The notes: generated by a model not told the origin, from the letters alone. Shown: positions 49,301 to 61,216, counted from the first letter of the stretch. The stretch is 64,000 nt of DNA from Pycnopodia helianthoides (GCA_032158295.1 CM063252.1:13703164-13767163), one strand, 5' to 3'. A program made the numbers and translations.

Positions 49301-51712
49301 GTTTATTTTATACCACATGGTTCAATTTACCTATTGTGGCCCGTTTAGCCAAAAAGATGAAAAATGGCCGACAATTCCTCAGGAAATTCCGGGAGAGCTG
49401 GTCATTGATAGATTATTTTGGGGGATGAAAAAGACCCCGGATAGTACCAAGACATTTACCATGCTAATTGGCTAGGTGTAGATGGGGAACCTGTAATATT
49501 CTGAGATTAACAAAAACCAAAATGGCGGAGTACTGATTAATTAATTAAAAACGGACTGTCGATTGCAATACGATGGCATCACGCAAGGTTTTAATGTGGA
49601 TCTTGTCAATATTCGCTATATTATACCCTTCATCAGCGATGTCCTACAGATTGATAACGACATTGATATTTCTTTTTCAAAAGGTTTAATGTGATATTAA
49701 TGACTTTTTTATTGCCGGAATCTGTTTATTAATATCATCTAGTGACTTTGAACACAGACCTTAATTTTCTGTTAACCCTTGAGTGTTGGGATATCCGCAT
49801 AAAAGATTTGGAACCTGTCAATATTCGCTGTAATATAGACTGATGACCTAAAAGTTGCTATTGCGATTGGGTTTTTTTTTTTTTTTTTATTTTTTTTTTT
49901 GTTTTTTTTATAAGGTTTACTAATCCAACGTGATATCAGTGACTTAAAAACTGCCTGGATTTGTTTATTCTTCACTAATGCCTTTGAAAACACACTTTTC
50001 GTGACTGTCGCGATATCCCCTCGAAAAAAAATCCCCCAAATATCCTTCATTTATTTCCATCCGCCACAAACATTCAATACAGTAGCGGATAGCTGGTGAA
50101 CCGAAAGCCCGTTGAGGGCAGTGCCCCGCAGGGCATTGCGTATCGAATTTTGATGTTTGGGTTTGAGTAATGAATGTTCATGGTTTTTTCTGGGTTTTTT
50201 TCTCTTTTCTCTTTCTTACACAATTTTCTTCCGTGAAATGCTCAAATTTTAGTCCAAAATTTTCACCTTTGGCAATGTCTTCATCCAAAGCATTTGTGGC
50301 AAAAATGGTACATTCTGATAACTAAGTACATGAAGCAGACAAACGTAACTTTTTATTGAAATTCATCAATACAATTAAGATGGCAGCATAATGAAAAAGG
50401 TTTATACTTCTGATACAGCAATATCTGCTAACATGTGTTGTTTAATTCTTATTTGCCTTAACCTCACAGACAACACTAACGTACACACAGACAAGGATCC
50501 GAACAAGTTGACATGTTTTACGCGTAAACGGTTATACACTCAGCCCCGTTTCCTACCTGCATTTGCTGAAGTTGTGTGGGGTATTGGTGTTGAGAGTTCC
50601 GTTGGAACTGTGGTGATCTATATAGACATAAAGTGAACAATGTTGTCAATTAATGTATAACCCTAATTATTATACATGTTGGTTCTTCTGCGTAGAAGCG
50701 CAGTCGCAGCAAGTATGAACCCTACCGATTTCACGAAAAGCTAAGATTGATCTTATGCTGTGTATCAATCTTGGTTGCTAAGCAAAGTGTGACGTCACAA
50801 TTCAAATCACTTTGGATACATTGGTAACTCATATTTAGATGAGTCTTTATTAGTGCTTTGTGAAATCAGCCCCAGCCTCGCTACCATGCAAAGCAATCTG
50901 GGAAAGAAAAACAAAATGACGCAGCGAGATCGTACAGCACTGGGAAAGAGGTTTGTATGGCCGTGATGTAAACGGATACCAAGCTCTCGACTTCAAGACC
51001 AGTTTTTGAATCGCGTAAATTGAGAACAAAATGTTGTTTTCATTTATGACAACACCTTATAAGATTGGTCCCTTTTAAAGGGCTGCACTGACTTTTATCA
51101 AATGACGAAATTATATACTGTTCCGTTGACCCATTGTCAACAATTATTAAATGAGGTACTCTCAAGGAAACACTGAAAAACAAACCTTGTAAATATTCAG
51201 ATATTTCTGCAATAATAGTAAATTGAGTTTGCATAATCTTGAGCAGACGTTTGCTGTCCGTTCGGGAAAAAATGGGAAAAACTTACCCGTTTGGTCGTTG
51301 TTGTTTTGGCTTGAGGTGTTTCTTGTTCTGTCTTGGTTGTTATCATCGTATTTTTAGTGAGTGATTTGGCTGTATTTGATGAACCACCGAAGTAGGAAAA
51401 GCCGTCATCTTGTTTATAGCTATCAGGAAAATCCTCTTTACTGGCGTCGTTGAGCTGACATACGCCACTGATGTCATTGTGATTGACTGACGAACATCGA
51501 CTGTGCCTCAAGCAAAGTATCATACACTTGATCCGAACTGTCCATGATTGATTCAGGAACGAGTGACCGATCAGTGCGTGGTGCTGGTGTATTAGGAAAA
51601 TGCTTCCACGGGACCCGATGGTGCAACTAGTCTCAGTCGCTGATGCCTCGTAGAACACCAATGCGAGTATTGCTGCGAGTATCGCAGTGGTGAACGGTAA
51701 AAGACTTTTCAT
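46306..51712 (-). CDS. gene C: secreted PAN-HYR-F5/8C protein, complete
   Basis: Exons: 51712-51287, 50617-50557, 49055-48804, 48317-48192, 47413-47226, 46458-46306; 401 residues. Signal peptide MKSLLPFTTAILAAIL, PAN-like core (TSC, RIKCMILCLRHSRC, VCQLND), Thr/Lys-rich tail, linker, HYR (ICPQGVFGLTND, TTCTDDDEGR, VTCKAWDATG, QCTF), F5/8C (LGMESGAIADHQ, GPALARLNS, WIQVDFGHTVDIYG, end CVRFEFISC). The acceptor used by B for the HYR exon is mutated here (TTTAG to TTTTG); the next AG twelve bases downstream (CTGAAG) keeps phase 1 and is taken as the exon start, dropping four residues. A frame extends upstream of the chosen Met to 51763, but the signal peptide starts at 51712. An AATAAA occurs 14 bases after the stop. 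Secretion is inferred; ligand unknown. Confidence 0.85.
46503..47053. mobile_element. intronic insertion in C (same as in A and B)
   Basis: Same segment and position as in A (11173-11713) and B (28497-29046), with the plus-strand string GACTACAATGCTGGCAGTAA at about 46675. Gene D lacks it. Confidence 0.5.
49870..49910. repeat. poly-T tract in a gene C intron
   Basis: About 35 T with few interruptions. The B intron has no comparable run at this place. Confidence 0.85.
49998..50145 (-). pseudogene. dead second HYR exon in gene C
   Basis: Minus-strand frame reads DTQCPAGHCPQRAFGSPA, aligned with the live exon start. The VTC-like end is shorter than in B because about 30 bases (the GACGTCAGATGCGG part) are deleted, which fits decay without constraint. 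Confidence 0.6.
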
Positions 51713-52405
51713 GTCTGATTTGATCCCATCGACAGTCAAGATCAGCTTTAGTTTTCCAATCAAATGTTAACTCTATTGGTATATGTGCGTTTGTTCTCAG
51801 ATGCAATCTTGATTCACCTGCTACTTCGCATATAAACTGCGACATAAATGATGCAGCCCTTGCCTGAGGTTTAGTGTACATTTTGGACCATACCATGACG
51901 TGAGGGGTGTTGCATTTTAATATTATCTTCAAGCATAATCATGAAGTGATACAAACCCTTATTCTAAGATACATCGTTAAATAAAGAATCAAACCCAAAT
52001 ATTATAGTGGTACATGTAGGCCTATCACCCCACAAACGTTTACCTCACATTGGCGTTTTGTAATACCATCTCGATCTCCCCTACTGCACTAATGATGCAA
52101 ATCGCCCACTCGCAGTGGCGTAAAAAATACGTATAAAAAATTTAACGTTCTATAAAAAACTGAAAATCCAAGGAAGTCAATGTCAAAAAAGTAATGGGTA
52201 GCAGCGATGGATTAATCGGTGATGTCATAAAAACAGAAATAGTACTATGCGTCTTACCTAATGTAATTAACACAATAATTGGTACGGTGCCTAATCACCA
52301 TAAAAATGAAAACAACCAAACATGGGGTGAGAGAAAAATGTATTTAGCACACGACGGCATCACGCTACTGATTGTTTTCATATTTCAAAATTGACTAATA
52401 ATAAA
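51713..52405. promoter_or_regulatory. 5' flank of gene C
   Basis: Recognisably related to the flanks of A and B up to about 52400 but more divergent than those are from each other. The candidate leader exons are degraded: GCGATTTGCATCATTAGTGC remains from the second, and the donor after ATGCCGTCGTGTGCT is lost. After 52400 the match stops at sequence starting TTTAAAGGGACACAC, similar to a family 1 MITE end. Confidence 0.35.
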
Positions 52406-52409
52406 TTTA

Positions 52410-53060
52410 AAGGGACACACTCTTTGGTCAAAAATAGGCTAAAACGTGACTGAACGACTACAGATAGCTAATCGTTGAGCGTAATACGCGTAATTCACCA
52501 CACGTTTAGTGCAGAGGGTTTCGTTGGTGACCCCACGGTTACATGTAACTAAGCTACATATACCTCTTTTTGAGCAATGCACCAGAACCAACAAGAATCA
52601 CGAGATCATCTACTACTTTCTATGACCGAGTATTAATTTTTTTCGAGAAATATTGTGAGTAAATTCCAGACTTTAGTGGAGCTGCTAAACGTCTTCACGA
52701 AACTTTTAATTCTATGACCGATTGGGTATACGTCATAACTGCACAAACAGTGATGACGTCACAGCTACTAAAAGTCGTCGCTGCGCTAACCGTGCGCCAA
52801 CGAAATTTCGCTAATGTCGCCGTTTTACGGGGAAAAAAACTAACTAACTAAACAAAATCTACTAAATGTTTTTGACACATTTGTCACTACGTAAAAATGA
52901 CAACGATATACAGGAAGCTTGTTACAGATTTGTCTTTATAGTGGCACGTTTAACACGTACAGGTATTGTTAAAGTATTATCAAGCAGTTTTCAGCAACAT
53001 CAGGTACATTTTTTGTTAAAATTTCAGTGGAAATTGCTGTCCTCTTTCAATCGGGTATGG
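52410..53060. other. no gene; possible family 1 MITE remnant at start
   Basis: Begins TTAAAGGGACACACTC and soon after has AAAATAGGCTAAAACGTGAC, both like the left part of the 7155-7663 element, then diverges. No matching right end in inverted orientation was found. Open frame 52866-53069 has no support. Confidence 0.35.
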
Positions 53061-53067
53061 CTGACCT

Positions 53068-53605
53068 AAAGGGACACATCGGCTTATTGTTTTCCTAATT
53101 TAGTTATGTGGAATCACAAACAATAATTTTAAGTTGAAAAAAAAAAAAAATACCGCGTAGGTAATTTTACAAAAAATGTGAGGAAAAAAACCGCGGTCAA
53201 AGGTCAGCGTATACGCTTTTCAAGCCGTTGCAACTGTCAAGTTTATGTGACATGTGCTCTGTTTATGTGTTATTTATAACAATGGCAAGTCATGAGGATC
53301 CAGTCTTCATATCCATCCAGCACAAATTCACGTGTAATTAAAAACCGACATAAAGACACGTCAGTCTAGTCCGATCCACACCAACTTGTATTTTGTGGAC
53401 ATCGTGCAGTTATATTCGACTACGTCCCGCCGGCATTTTTGTTTTTGTACCACACGGTGTCAACAGTAAAGGGATCCGGGAGGCACCCTTCCTTATTCGT
53501 GTAAACAATAGCCAGCGTGTGGTTTAAAGAGAAAAAATCGCGTCCATCCGTGTATGTATCGCAGCCAACACATAACGTGACAATCGCTAGGGGTACAGGC
53601 TAAAA
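53068..53605 (-). mobile_element. long truncated copy of family 1 MITE
   Basis: On the plus strand it starts AAAGGGACACATCGGCTTA and runs through CACAAACAATAATTTTA, GGTCAGCGTATACGC, AGGATCCAGTCTTCATATCC and CCACACCAACTTGTATTTTG, the reverse complement of most of 7159-7659. It ends after CTAGGGGTACAGGCTAAAA without a second terminus; a short unrelated insertion lies near 53425-53570. Confidence 0.75.
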
Positions 53606-53659
53606 CCCTCATAAAACAAAAGGTAATTAATGGTCTGGCTCCCTACCCCCCCAGCAGCT

Positions 53660-53965
53660 CCGAGTTCATCGAATTTTTTTCCCAGCGCAAAGGCCATTAT
53701 TGGCATTTTCGCTTCTCATTGGCTATAGATAGTTCCCAGTAGACGCCATCTTTACGGGCAAAATGCATTTTGGCTTGCAGGTGCGTCAAACGCTCAACTT
53801 ATTAACGCAGCCGCGTTGTTCAATGACCAATCCTGCAATGAGTTTCGTGAAATGCGCGCGTGTTGCACTCCGTTCTCACACGAAACGCACGATTGTTTGT
53901 TCTAAACTGCCCGTAAAGATGGCCGATTTGCGTCATACTGCAACCTATCTATATAGATGATGCTG
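53660..53965. repeat. CG-richer segment with inverted GCCATCTTTACGGGC
   Basis: GCCATCTTTACGGGCA near 53747 recurs inverted as TGCCCGTAAAGATGGC near 53907. The interval is richer in CG than its surroundings and may be a small inverted-repeat transposon. A 65-codon frame at 53763-53960 lies inside but has no domain features. Confidence 0.4.
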
Positions 53966-53969
53966 AATT

Positions 53970-54440
53970 ATTCAAGTTGGGAAGACCTTCCATGTTCGCC
54001 TATGTACAATGTACATGCTGTTACACAACGTGCACGCGCATGCAGTGCATCGTGATCTCTTTGCTTTTGCGCGGATGTGTGATATAATGTGTGTGCATGT
54101 AGGCCTAGGCCTACCTAAAACAATACTCAGTGCGATCGTGGACTTTGAGTGTACACGTCTCATTGTAGATGACTGTCGTCCTTCTTTGAATAAGGATTAT
54201 TATTTTGTTGATGATCCAAAACTGAAGCCAATAAATTGAATGTTAATAAGGCTGATTTCCTACAAAATTCACTATTCCCTCAATAATCATAACATGTCAA
54301 CAGGTGGCCCATACTCCTTCATTTTAAGGCTCACTCTCATTTCTCAGTAACCACACCACACACATAGTCTTAGGCTACCTCAAGGTCCCCCAGTACTAAC
54401 CATTACTTCCCCTGTTGACCCATGGAGATAGATTTCCTCT
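53970..54440. other. no gene seen
   Basis: Mixed AT-rich sequence. Two short overlapping frames on opposite strands (53972-54163 and 54009-54239) have no splice or domain support. Confidence 0.4.
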
Positions 54441-54449
54441 GTGGTTGAC

Positions 54450-54800
54450 CATTGGTTTTAAAAGTCACGAGAATTGAGATACAAGGACCGTGGCATTGGT
54501 TTGCGCAAACGTAGCGTCGTGTGTTTCTTGTTGATCAATCTACAGACCAATATTGCAGATAGCGTTGATAATTAGTTAAACGATGCACCCAGTTTTCTCA
54601 ACAGTTGGTGATTGCATCATTCTAGCTGTAGGCTAATCTTGTCCTAGTGGGTTTGCAAATTTGTCTCACGAACGTATATTCATCAAAAGAAATCGTGTCC
54701 ACTGTTACAGGTCAACTCCATAATATTTTTCCGTGGTTGAGATTTGGTAGAATTTACTTCAATATGCATTTTTTATGCCTTTAGGTTGAATTACAGCAAA
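54450..54800. repeat. dispersed repeat, second copy
   Basis: Related to 34840-35305 and 55450-55790: AAAAGTCACGAGAATTGAGA, CGTCGTGTGTTTCTTGTTGA, CACCCAGTTTTCTCA, TTGTCTCACGAACG occur in the same order. Confidence 0.65.
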
Positions 54801-55450
54801 TAGTGATATTGGTACATAGACCATTACTTCAATAAGGCTAAAGAGAGCCAACCTCTGACATAAACACTTTTAAAAACAATTAAGCTTAAGTTAAGTGCCG
54901 TAATATTTGGTTTACAAATCTTTATTTTCTAACCACGTTGCTACAGAGCTCTCCTTTAAAATAGTTTAAAGAACCATGAAGTATTTCCCGTCCATTACGA
55001 TTCTTGACTTCAGGTAAATCTTTTTTAAGGGAGAGACGGATTATGTCAGGAGGGCCTACGAGCCAAACACTGAGTTTTTGAATCGGATTGTAGTTCTTTA
55101 ACTGAAGCAAATTGGTGTAATTTATAGCATCTAACAGGATATAGGCCGACGAATAGCAGGAGTTGCGGCACTTTGACTAAGAGAAATTAAAGCGCACAGT
55201 CAAACAACAGATTGTCAACATTCAGACTCTCTTTTACTGAGTGACGTGAATCAATACCTAAGGCCTATACATGACGTAATTATTCCCAATGTGTTTCTTC
55301 TACGTAGTATCCTTTGGGAGGTACGGAAGCAGACTTCTACCACTCGATGTAATCGATTCTAGAGGCTAGAAATAGGTAAGTTTTTAAGAACTGTTCTTTG
55401 TAAAAGTAAAGTTGTGTCATTTAGCTTAGAGATTTACATTTAAATTATTA
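54800..55450. other. no gene seen
   Basis: AT-rich sequence with one stretch (54940-55030) like the spacer segment at 18140-18220 and 35440-35500 (GATTCTTGACTTC, GGTAAATCTC or a variant, AAGGGAGA), so this is a degenerate spacer fragment. Confidence 0.45.
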
Positions 55451-55800
55451 GTTTCAAAAGTCATGAGAATTGAGATTCAAGGACGGTTCTGACGTCACAA
55501 TCTTACACGACACGACACCCGTGACGAGGCATTGGTTTTGCGCAATTGTAGCGCAGTGTGTTTCTTGTGGATCATCGTATAGACCAATATAGCGGATGGC
55601 GTTGATAATTAGTCAAACGATCCACCCAGTTTTCTCATCAGTTGGTTGTGGCATCATTGCGGTTGGAGGCAAATCTTGGCATTGAGTGTGGAAAGCTGTC
55701 TCACGAACGGGTATTCATCAAAAGCATTTTGGCCCATTGTGTGCTGTAGACCTATTTGGTGGTCCAGAGGCATTTGATTAAATTAATATTTTTGCATAAA
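55450..55800. repeat. dispersed repeat, third copy
   Basis: Contains AAAAGTCATGAGAATTGAGA, GTGTGTTTCTTGTGGATCA, CACCCAGTTTTCTCATCAG and TGTCTCACGAACGGGTATTC, in the same order as the two other copies. Confidence 0.65.
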
Positions 55801-55969
55801 CGTAGAATTACATCAATAATGCATTAGTAACGAACACTTTTGATAACAAAATGAGGCTAATAAAGTAATATAAGCTGTAACATTTTTTTTTTAAATATTT
55901 GTTGTTTACCTGCCATTACAGAGTTGTCTGTGCTAAATAGCAAAATCGTCGAAAAAGTACTGAATTATT

Positions 55970-56065
55970 TCCAGAGGCGTAGCCGGGGGGGGGGCTGTGG
56001 GAGGGGCACGTGCCCACCCCCACAAGTTTCCAGTGCCCCCCCCCCCAGGTGCCCCCCCACGAAAA
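55970..56065. repeat. G/C-rich repeat terminus
   Basis: GGCGTAGCCGGGG is followed by G runs, the palindrome GGGGCACGTGCCC and long C runs. It resembles 3170-3320. The frame 55924-56268 crossing it is a low-complexity artefact. Confidence 0.5.
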
Positions 56066-56069
56066 AAAT

Positions 56070-57230
56070 TGCGATATTGCTCACAAAAAGAAAAAGGAAA
56101 GGGAAGAAAGAGGCGTGTTTGTTTAATCCGTCGCATTTTTCTCATAGTGATGAATCAGAAAAAAAAGTGCATTTGAGTAAATTCACTTTGAAGTTGGACA
56201 TGTTTTCATTCGTTGCTTTTATACCTTATCCTACATTATCACTTGCCACATGGAGGGTTTGTTTTTAAGCAGTTCTTCTTCACAATTGTTTATGTTACTC
56301 AAAATGAAACGCTCTGAATAAATAATAATAACCTCATAAACCTAATCAGAAGGTATGTAAAAAACATTGTTGTCTTTTACGCGCTTGTTCGTGACTTTTT
56401 GTGCCCAATTCATCAGTCTGTACAAAACAAATCTACGCTCTGGGCTTATTCGTCAGTAATATCACCATTAATGCAGGTAATTTAACACGCCTTAATTTTT
56501 AATTTGTGTTAAACATGATATTTCACGGCAAAATCCTGAGTGAAGCACTGATCCATAACTCCTTTTTATGGTGGGGCTGAGTGGGTTTTGTGGGGTGGAT
56601 GGGGTCGGATGGGATGGGTGTTGTTAGCATGTGGATTGGAGGGGAGGGAAGCTTTAAAGTAACAAACAAACAAAATAGAGGGGGATGAGTACACATTCCC
56701 ATTTCCTTTCTGCCTGGTTAACCTCCAGATATAGCTCAAATGGGGAGGAACGGAATGGGTAATATTTCCAAGTTTAAGTTGTACCCCTCAAGACACTAAT
56801 TGAACTAACAAGTATGTTTATTTTGTAATTGAACTGACTTGTTGTATAAGCATACACAAACTTAAAAATGTTTTGCTATTATCAACAATGTTTGCACTTT
56901 TGGAATAATCATTTGATTTTGTTGGCGCTAGTTTTGAAGGATTTCATTTAACAATCAAAACCTTGTTTAAGTTATTGTATGCTCCAAAACATTTATTGGT
57001 AAAAACACTGATTTATAAAATCATATTACTGTTGAAGTTCTTCCATCCAGACTAGAGGCTTCACTCAAAGTTGCCACTAATTGTATCATAAAACAGTAAA
57101 ATCCTGGCAAAAAGTACACATCTTGAGTATCATCTTTTTGACTTAACCATGTAAACGATTATGGCACAATATTCAACAATTCATTTTTCATACTCGAAAT
57201 TTGTGTAGTTCATTAACATTTACTCTGAAC
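56070..57230. other. no gene seen
   Basis: AT-rich, with a G-rich patch at about 56570-56690 (GGGGTGGATGGGGTCGG). No splice-flanked frame, RNA gene or transposon end was recognised. Confidence 0.45.
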
Positions 57231-57234
57231 CTAC

Positions 57235-58640
57235 TTGAAGAAAAGTACGTTTATATCAAGTTAAACATTTAATCAAGTTATGTGTATACACTGTACTAAT
57301 TAACAATACAATTACAATTAGACTATCACCTTTTGATTAGACTCATATTGTACATCCCTGTACTATGGTTTAAACTAAAATAAAAGCATCCACCAAGCAC
57401 GGACTCAACTAGTTATCACATCAATAATCATATTTAAATATCAAGCGAAAGCGTATTCTTAGATCTTCTGATAGATAAAACATTGTAAAAGTGACGCTTT
57501 TTTAATGCATGTACTTCGGACAAATAAATTGTGACTTTTTTATTTTGTGAGCTATCGCGGACGAATAAATGAAATTAATTTAAATATTTTTGAATATTTT
57601 TATGCTAGAAATTACAAGCTGGTGTTAAATATCGTTTCATTTTCATTTGTTTGAACGCTCACACATAAGTGAAGTAAGCTTTACAGCATCTTGTACATAA
57701 TGATGCATTCTACAATTGATGCATATACTGTGATGGGGGTCAATAGTGTTTTGTACACCCGATGGGGGCAAATGGCACCTGATGCGAAGCCAATGGTATC
57801 ATTTTTCCTTCCGGGTGTACAAAACCAATGGACCCCATCACAGCATGCAGCAACTGTTTTGTTATACTATGGTAATAGATTCCTCTTCTTCTGAGGCGAT
57901 TTGATATTCAAACATTAATATGACAAAGTTAGCACAATTTAAAAGGAGTCGAACAGTGTAAACATCAAGGGCAATACGGTCGTTGAAATACAAACATTAT
58001 TCACTGTTCCCTTCGGCACATCGCACAGGAATGTAAACCATTTTACAAAGTACAATCGTAGTAACAACCTCGAAACCCGTTTTTCTTTAATATTGATATT
58101 GTACAATGCGCTGGAAACGATCAACGGTGGGCACAATCAAGGCAATGTATCCATTGGGATACAATTCTCATGTTTCCCTCATACGCTGTGCGTAATGCGT
58201 AGTGTGCAAGCCTTCAAAATAAAAATACACGCTGAGCATTGCACATCATTTTTACGGATAACGCAGAACGCAAAACGATGTATTTTTATGTTTCCGCATT
58301 GCGCATTGCGCACTATACGCAGAACGCTAGTTGACGGACACATGGAGTTCTGGCCTTAGCCATGTTACATGCGTCTTTGTATCGAATCACGTGATTGGTT
58401 CTCGACCAATAGAAACTCACAATCTGTTACCGTGGTATAACGACAGAAGATGTCTTAATCTCCGGCTGACTATTATTGATTGACCACTGAGGTATACACT
58501 CCAATACAAGCAATCAACTTTAAGTTATTCTAAATTACATTGACCATTAACACAATACATTACTGGTACGGTATAATTACATTTTCAATCAACAATAAAA
58601 AATCATATAAATAGCGCTTTTTTCTAGGATTGTCTCAAAG
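57235..58640. repeat. degenerate inter-gene spacer upstream of D's 3' end
   Basis: Landmarks match the end of spacers 1 and 2 in order: GACTCATATTGTACATCCC, AGCACGGACTCAACTAG, AACGATCAACGGTGGGCAC, ACCACTGAGGTATA and CATTACTGGTACGGTATAAT. The imperfect inverted repeat 57729-57846 (TGTACACCCGATG against CGGGTGTACA) and a small direct repeat of ATTGCGCA type near 58300 also occur. This shows that the spacer was part of the ancestral repeating unit. Confidence 0.6.
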
Positions 58641-58643
58641 CAC

Positions 58644-59444
58644 TTAAAGGAACACATTGCCTTCAAATCTCATGAAATTTTACTGTTTGGAGGTGTTCCT
58701 TATACTTATTGAGAGTTGTTCTTGCAATAAAACACCTTTAATGTGTTATAATTAGTGAATGGTAATTAAAAAAAAAAACATTGACCTCTGACACCCGAGA
58801 CATGTCCCGCGAAATGTATACGTTTTTCAAGCCGTCAATACGATCGTAGATGCAATAACAGTAACGGGTACCAGACCTTCTTACACCACACAAAGCATCG
58901 GTGTTACTAGGTTGGCCCCGCTAAAATTATACATTGTACGAGAACCCTGTCTTCGCGTCGTCTACTGTACTGCAGCATGCAAGGGGAGGTCTATGGGTGG
59001 TATGGCCGCGGGGTTTTGCTGCTGCTGGTACGTCCCTAGACGCCCGGACGGACCGAGACGTGGGGACTTGCTACTTAATTATTTAACGTATGTTTTTTCT
59101 TTCTTTTTTCATTCATTTATTAACTGGATATTTATTGGAATACAATAAACAGATGGTAATCGTAACATTTTTATTAAGATAATTGCTCAGTCGTAGTTTA
59201 ACAGCTGCGACTGGAAATAAGACTAATATAATTTGTCCGCCATTTATGGGAGACTCCCATAAATGGCGGAGCGTTTTGTTTCGCGAAAAGTATCAAAAGC
59301 GAAGCATTTCTAAGACACGTTTGTGTGGATCATTATATTCTACTTTTTAAACATCTTTCCGTCCATGCTCATTATACATCAAACGCTTGTTATAGCCCAA
59401 AAGCGCCCAACAGCGCCCAACCCGAAGGCAACGTGTTCCTTTAA
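58644..59444. mobile_element. TTAA-flanked MITE, family 3 (AGGAACACRTTGCCTTC ends)
   Basis: The element 58648-59440 (793 bases) is bounded by TTAA at both sides. Ends are AGGAACACATTGCCTTC and the reverse complement of AGGAACACGTTGCCTTC (16 of 17). Without it the flanks TCTCAAAGCAC and CATTATTTATTTTCAG join to give the same string as the uninterrupted spacer at 26195-26225 (TTTCAAAGCG...CATTGTTTATTTTCAG), a visible empty site. No transposase frame is present. It carries the perfect hairpin listed at 59236. Confidence 0.85.
59236..59270. repeat. perfect hairpin, 17-bp stem with one-base loop
   Basis: TCCGCCATTTATGGGAG and its exact reverse complement are separated by one A. It lies inside the family 3 MITE. 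So tight a palindrome is rare by chance and may be a young inverted duplication. Confidence 0.85.
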
Positions 59445-59519
59445 CATTATTTATTTTCAGGTTTTTGAGGATTATGAATTGTGAGACCAATTTATGTAAC
59501 GCATTCTTGTGTTAACAAG

Positions 59520-59792
59520 ATGCTACAGTGCATTCAGCAGCCACTGCCAGAAACACCGGGGCAAACCCCTTCTCTTAGCGATAAGTGTAACTGGGATCTT
59601 TTACGTGCATTGCACAACACACGGGACCAACGGCTTTACGTCCCATCCGAAGGACGAAGCAATAATGATTAAGTGTCTTGCTTAAGGACATAAGTGTCGC
59701 AAACGGGACTCGAACCCACACTCTGCTGATCAGAAACACCAGTGCTTGGGTCCAAGTTAACCAGTGTGCTTGTCCACTCGGAAACGACACGC
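59520..59792 (-). mobile_element. tRNA-derived SINE
   Basis: Read on the minus strand, a tRNA-like head starts near 59790 with an A-box-like TTTCCGAGTGGACAAGC and a perfect B box GGTTCGAGTCC (59716-59706). It is followed by a non-tRNA body with CCTTAAGCAAGACACTTAAT, CGTCCTTCGGATGGGACGTA, AAGCCGTTGGTCCCGTG and GATCCCAGTTACACTTATCG. This body is characteristic of deuterostome SINEs as I remember them. It is a transposon, not a working tRNA gene: the stems do not pair as a full cloverleaf. The two frames overlapping it are artefacts. Confidence 0.75.
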
Positions 59793-59965
59793 CGCATGGT
59801 GGGCCAGTTCAAGGTCAAACTGCGCCAAAATAGCACTATAGGCAAACAGTGATTGTTTCAAAAATCAATGCTCCTATTTCTGTTCTTGTTTCCAATGGTC
59901 CAGAAGTGTATTATATAAAATAGATAACGACAAAAGATCTTCCAAACACGTGTTACACCCTTGTA

Positions 59966-60015
59966 TAGTAAAAAAAAAATATAATAATAATAATAATAAT
60001 AATGAATAAATAAAT
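59966..60015. repeat. A run and (ATA)n microsatellite
   Basis: A short poly-A followed by about nine AAT/ATA units and (AATA)n. Confidence 0.9.
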
Positions 60016-60019
60016 GCAA

Positions 60020-61020
60020 CGTGTATTGTTAAACTTAACGAGTATTTCGACTTGCTGCTCTAAATATCGCAATGAAAACCGTCACGAAATATTATGTTTA
60101 CGTTCTAAGGTCTAAATTTTATGATAAATAATCGTAACAACCAGTTTGAGTTCTGTTTACTATTTTAAAAAGCCTGGAAAATACATAAAGTGCCTTTAAA
60201 AATGTCCTTATTCTTTTTCCGAGGTAAAGATGTTATGTCTTCCCTTCAATTCCCGCTTTAACTGTCAAGTTCTCTAGGAGCCTGAACCTCAGGAACACTT
60301 AAAACTAAATTAATTTGGCTGCGACTTTTTACGAGTTTGGAAGGTATTTACTTTTGAAGTGGCAGGCGAGACACGTTTAGTTTTTTACTCAACCGCTCGT
60401 AATGACTAGTTCGGGTGTCAGGTTGTATTTCGGTGAGGTTTCTACTTCAGCATTAAATAATAAGATCATCTGTATACAGACTTGACCATCATTTACTTAG
60501 AGTTGTTTAAAAGTGGAGAGAAAACCGGATACATGTCAATGGCACAACTTAAAGTACTGTTTTCGTTTTGTATTGTTGAATATTTGTTTAATATCCAGGT
60601 AGGAGATGATTATACGTTTTTGTATTAACCCTATACTTCGAACCGCGGAAAAAAAACATTTACTGTTCTCAGTCGTCTTCAGTTGAGTACTCACAAACGT
60701 AATTACCGAGACCAATTGTACTTTCATTATTGTTAGTTCGGTTGGCATCTTTACCTAGAAAGCTGTTGACTGTTGACTTTTGACTGAAGCTCTCAGGACT
60801 TCAGGAAATCTTTGAAACGCTGAAGTTACATTTTGAAGATTTTTGAAATGTTCTCAAAAAACAGGGTATAAACGATTTGATATTTGAAAGGAAATTAGAA
60901 AGCCAATCAAAATTCAGTACTGTGATTACGTCACAGCTTTTTGAAGAAAAAAAAATCCAATGTCTTTCTTGGGTCATAAAACCCCTGGATGCTCAGTGGC
61001 AGATCAAGTAGTTAAAAACA
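60020..61020. other. no gene seen
   Basis: AT-rich sequence with no splice-flanked frame or recognised repeat. It would be the interior of the tentative element at 59788-61070. Confidence 0.4.
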
Positions 61021-61216
61021 ACAATTTGTCGCAGTTTGACCTTGAACTGGCCCGCTGTGCGCCGGCATCTGAAACGGCATGTCAATTTCACTACCCTTAC
61101 TAACGAGAAACTTATCACTCAATTCTATTTTCCTCGAATTTGGGAATACTATTAATAGAGATGTAAATCGGATTGCATGGTTCTAACAGGTTGGTATTGC
61201 AATTTGTGAATGTTCT

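Larger units (their letters stand above)
59788..61070. mobile_element. possible element bounded by GGGCCAGTTCAAGGTCAAAC
   Basis: GGGCCAGTTCAAGGTCAAAC at 59799-59818 recurs inverted near 61033-61053, with some further matching outwards (GCCGC or GCCGG). This could be a 1.28-kb element with inverted ends of about 30 bases. No target duplication was identified and the interior holds no transposase, so the call is tentative. Confidence 0.35.

Noticed and set aside
53763..53960. 65-codon frame in CG-richer DNA
   Set aside because: It lies between inverted GCCATCTTTACGGGC copies and has no recognisable domain; a repeat is more likely.
59680..59792. tRNA gene on the minus strand
   Set aside because: A- and B-box-like motifs are present, but the sequence does not fold into a full cloverleaf and continues into a SINE body.
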